From the NCBI GenBank assembly GCA_937966095.1, contig CALCKF010000006.1, forward strand, positions 1 through 7,648: a DNA stretch of 7,648 bases, written 5' to 3'. Both the position numbers and the translations under genes were made by a program. This DNA comes from an uncultured Eubacterium sp. (GTDB taxonomy: Bacteria > Bacillota > Clostridia > Peptostreptococcales > Anaerovoracaceae). Shown here in pieces: positions 7,144 to 7,648 of the stretch (position 1 is the first letter of the stretch; each line of letters starts with the position of its first letter). The notes under the pieces are model-generated. The model was not told where the DNA came from, made no database searches, and saw nothing but the letters and a program-made list of their open reading frames with translations.

Positions 7144-7172
7144 TTGCTTTATTTTGAAAAAAAATATATAAT
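7144..7172 (+). promoter_or_regulatory. Promoter candidate for codY
   Basis: TTGCTT (7144-7149) and a perfect TATAAT (7167-7172) are separated by 17 bases of very A/T-rich DNA. Transcription would begin near 7179, giving a leader of about 46 bases. That leader contains the codY Shine-Dalgarno GAGGT (7214-7218), six bases before ATG 7225. The -35 match is modest but the spacing and -10 are ideal. Confidence 0.6.
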
Positions 7173-7224
7173 GCACATGGTTATGAAAAAAATTACAATA
7201 TTGATATGATTATGAGGTAATAAA

Positions 7225-7638
7225 ATGAGTGATATTTTGAAAAAAGTAAGAAAGCTGAATTGGATGCTTCAGGAGACTCCTACAGGTGCATTTTCATTCA
7301 ATGAGATGTGTGGAATATTGAGTGAACTGATGGATGCCAATGTTTATATTGCCAATAAAAGGGGCAAGGTAATAGGTGTGAATTATAAGATAAAGTCTGA
7401 CAGCTCTACTATATCTGATCCCGAAACAGGCTCCGAGATATTCCCGGGAGAGTATAACGAAGAACTTATGAGAGTTAATGAAACGACTGCAAATATGTCG
7501 GGGAAAGATGCCTTGAAAATATTCAAATATGATTATGACACTGCGGACAAGCTCCATACTATAATACCTATCCTTGGAGGGGGCAAAAGATGGGGGACGA
7601 CGCATTGCGGCGCGAGGTGCGCGAAGAACTCGGTGTGA
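7225..7638 (+). CDS. codY: CodY, N-terminal GAF-domain part only; 3' end replaced by foreign sequence
   Basis: CodY is the GTP and branched-chain-amino-acid sensing repressor of Firmicutes, about 260 residues long. It has an N-terminal GAF ligand domain and a C-terminal winged helix-turn-helix. Residues 1 to about 125 resemble CodY: KKVRKLNWMLQ, FNEMCGILSELMDANVYI, KRGKVIGVNY, the FPGEYNEEL segment, and TIIPILGGGKRWGT, which aligns with the Bacillus TIVPIIGGGERLGT. From about base 7600 the frame reads THCGARCAKNSV and stops at 7636-7638. None of this is CodY-like, and the base composition jumps to GC-rich. The DNA-binding half is therefore missing. The neighbouring hslVU genes are the classic codY context and support the identity. 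Because the foreign tail fits a Nudix gene in another frame, I read this as a genuine codY cut by a chimeric junction near 7591-7600, not as a natural 137-residue protein. Confidence 0.85.
   Translation: MSDILKKVRKLNWMLQETPTGAFSFNEMCGILSELMDANVYIANKRGKVIGVNYKIKSDSSTISDPETGSEIFPGEYNEELMRVNETTANMSGKDALKIFKYDYDTADKLHTIIPILGGGKRWGTTHCGARCAKNSV
7591..7600. other. Probable chimeric junction between codY and a GC-rich Nudix gene
   Basis: The stretch TGGGGGACGA fits both sides: as R-W-G-T codons of CodY (TGG GGG ACG) and as G-D-D codons of a Nudix protein (GGG GAC GAC) read one base earlier. Up to here the DNA has the AT-rich codon use of the window (about 38% GC in bases 7501-7560). The roughly 50 bases after it are about 63% GC by hand count. 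A junction inside a short shared word is typical of a false assembly join, though microhomology recombination would look the same. Confidence 0.6.
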
Positions 7639-7648
7639 CGGGTTTCGT
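7593..7648 (+). CDS. Partial Nudix hydrolase gene fragment (internal piece)
   Basis: Read from base 7593, the end of the window encodes GDDALRREVREELGVTGF and runs off the edge. The block REVREELGV fits the second half of the Nudix box (R-E-U-x-E-E-x-G-U), the magnesium-binding motif of nucleoside-diphosphate-X hydrolases. The glutamate expected seven residues before the motif arginine would fall at bases 7587-7589, where codY sequence gives lysine. So the Nudix reading holds only from about 7593 onward. The piece is GC-rich, unlike every other gene here, and has no start or Shine-Dalgarno of its own. ATG 7590 is probably fortuitous. The substrate class cannot be told from 18 residues. The match is short, so confidence is moderate. 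Confidence 0.45.

Noticed and set aside
7177..7209. Short leader ORF (ATG 7177 to TGA) in the codY 5' region, considered as a regulatory leader peptide
   Set aside because: Its start falls at the predicted transcription start, with no ribosome binding site. Its ten codons show no run of branched-chain residues that would suggest attenuation.
7225..7638. A natural 137-residue CodY variant or a CodY-Nudix fusion
   Set aside because: The Nudix-like segment is in a different frame from codY, and the codY frame reads non-homologous residues to a stop. The composition break fits a chimeric join better.
7590..7648. ATG 7590 as a true start of a new Nudix gene
   Set aside because: There is no Shine-Dalgarno, the ATG is formed from codY codons, and a start here would omit the first half of the Nudix box.
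1..7648. CRISPR array, tRNA/rRNA genes, insertion sequence or phage genes
   Set aside because: No spaced repeat array, cloverleaf-like sequence, transposase or integrase was seen. All large frames are accounted for by housekeeping genes.

Overview
This window looks like a chromosomal housekeeping segment from a low-GC Firmicute, most likely a member of the Clostridia. The signs are heavy use of AGA/AGG for arginine and ATA for isoleucine, strong AGGAGG-type ribosome binding sites before almost every gene, proteins of Firmicutes type, and the conserved order yraN - comM(yifB) - dprA - topA - hslV - hslU - codY, all on the + strand. The genus cannot be fixed from the sequence alone.

Layout. 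A sigma-A-like promoter fills the first 29 bases. It is followed by yraN (63-401), the ComM/YifB AAA+ ATPase (422-1939) and dprA (1953-2810), which are 13 to 20 bases apart and probably cotranscribed. A second promoter candidate (TTGCAA-17-TATAAT) spans the end of dprA and the short gap before topA (2869-4926). After topA come hslV (4967-5506) and hslU (5517-6950), with hslU's Shine-Dalgarno overlapping hslV's stop codon. The hslU-codY spacer (274 bp) holds a long hairpin, two CodY-box-like sites, short direct repeats and a good codY promoter (TTGCTT-17-TATAAT). codY starts at 7225.

How the genes work together. ComM and DprA handle incoming single-stranded DNA and recombination intermediates. 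YraN is a nuclease-fold protein of unsettled role. TopA relaxes negative supercoils. HslV and HslU form one two-component ATP-dependent protease. CodY is the global nutrient-sensing repressor. The trmFO and xerC/codV genes that lie between topA and hslV in Bacillus subtilis are absent here.

The oddest point is the last ~50 bases. The CodY GAF domain runs well to about base 7599, then the sequence switches abruptly to GC-rich DNA. In another frame that DNA encodes the core of a Nudix box (REVREELGV). The two parts meet in a short G-rich stretch that fits both genes. This looks like a chimeric junction, most simply an assembly artefact at a contig end, rather than a real truncated or fused codY. 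I saw no mobile element, CRISPR array, tRNA, rRNA or new multi-gene system.
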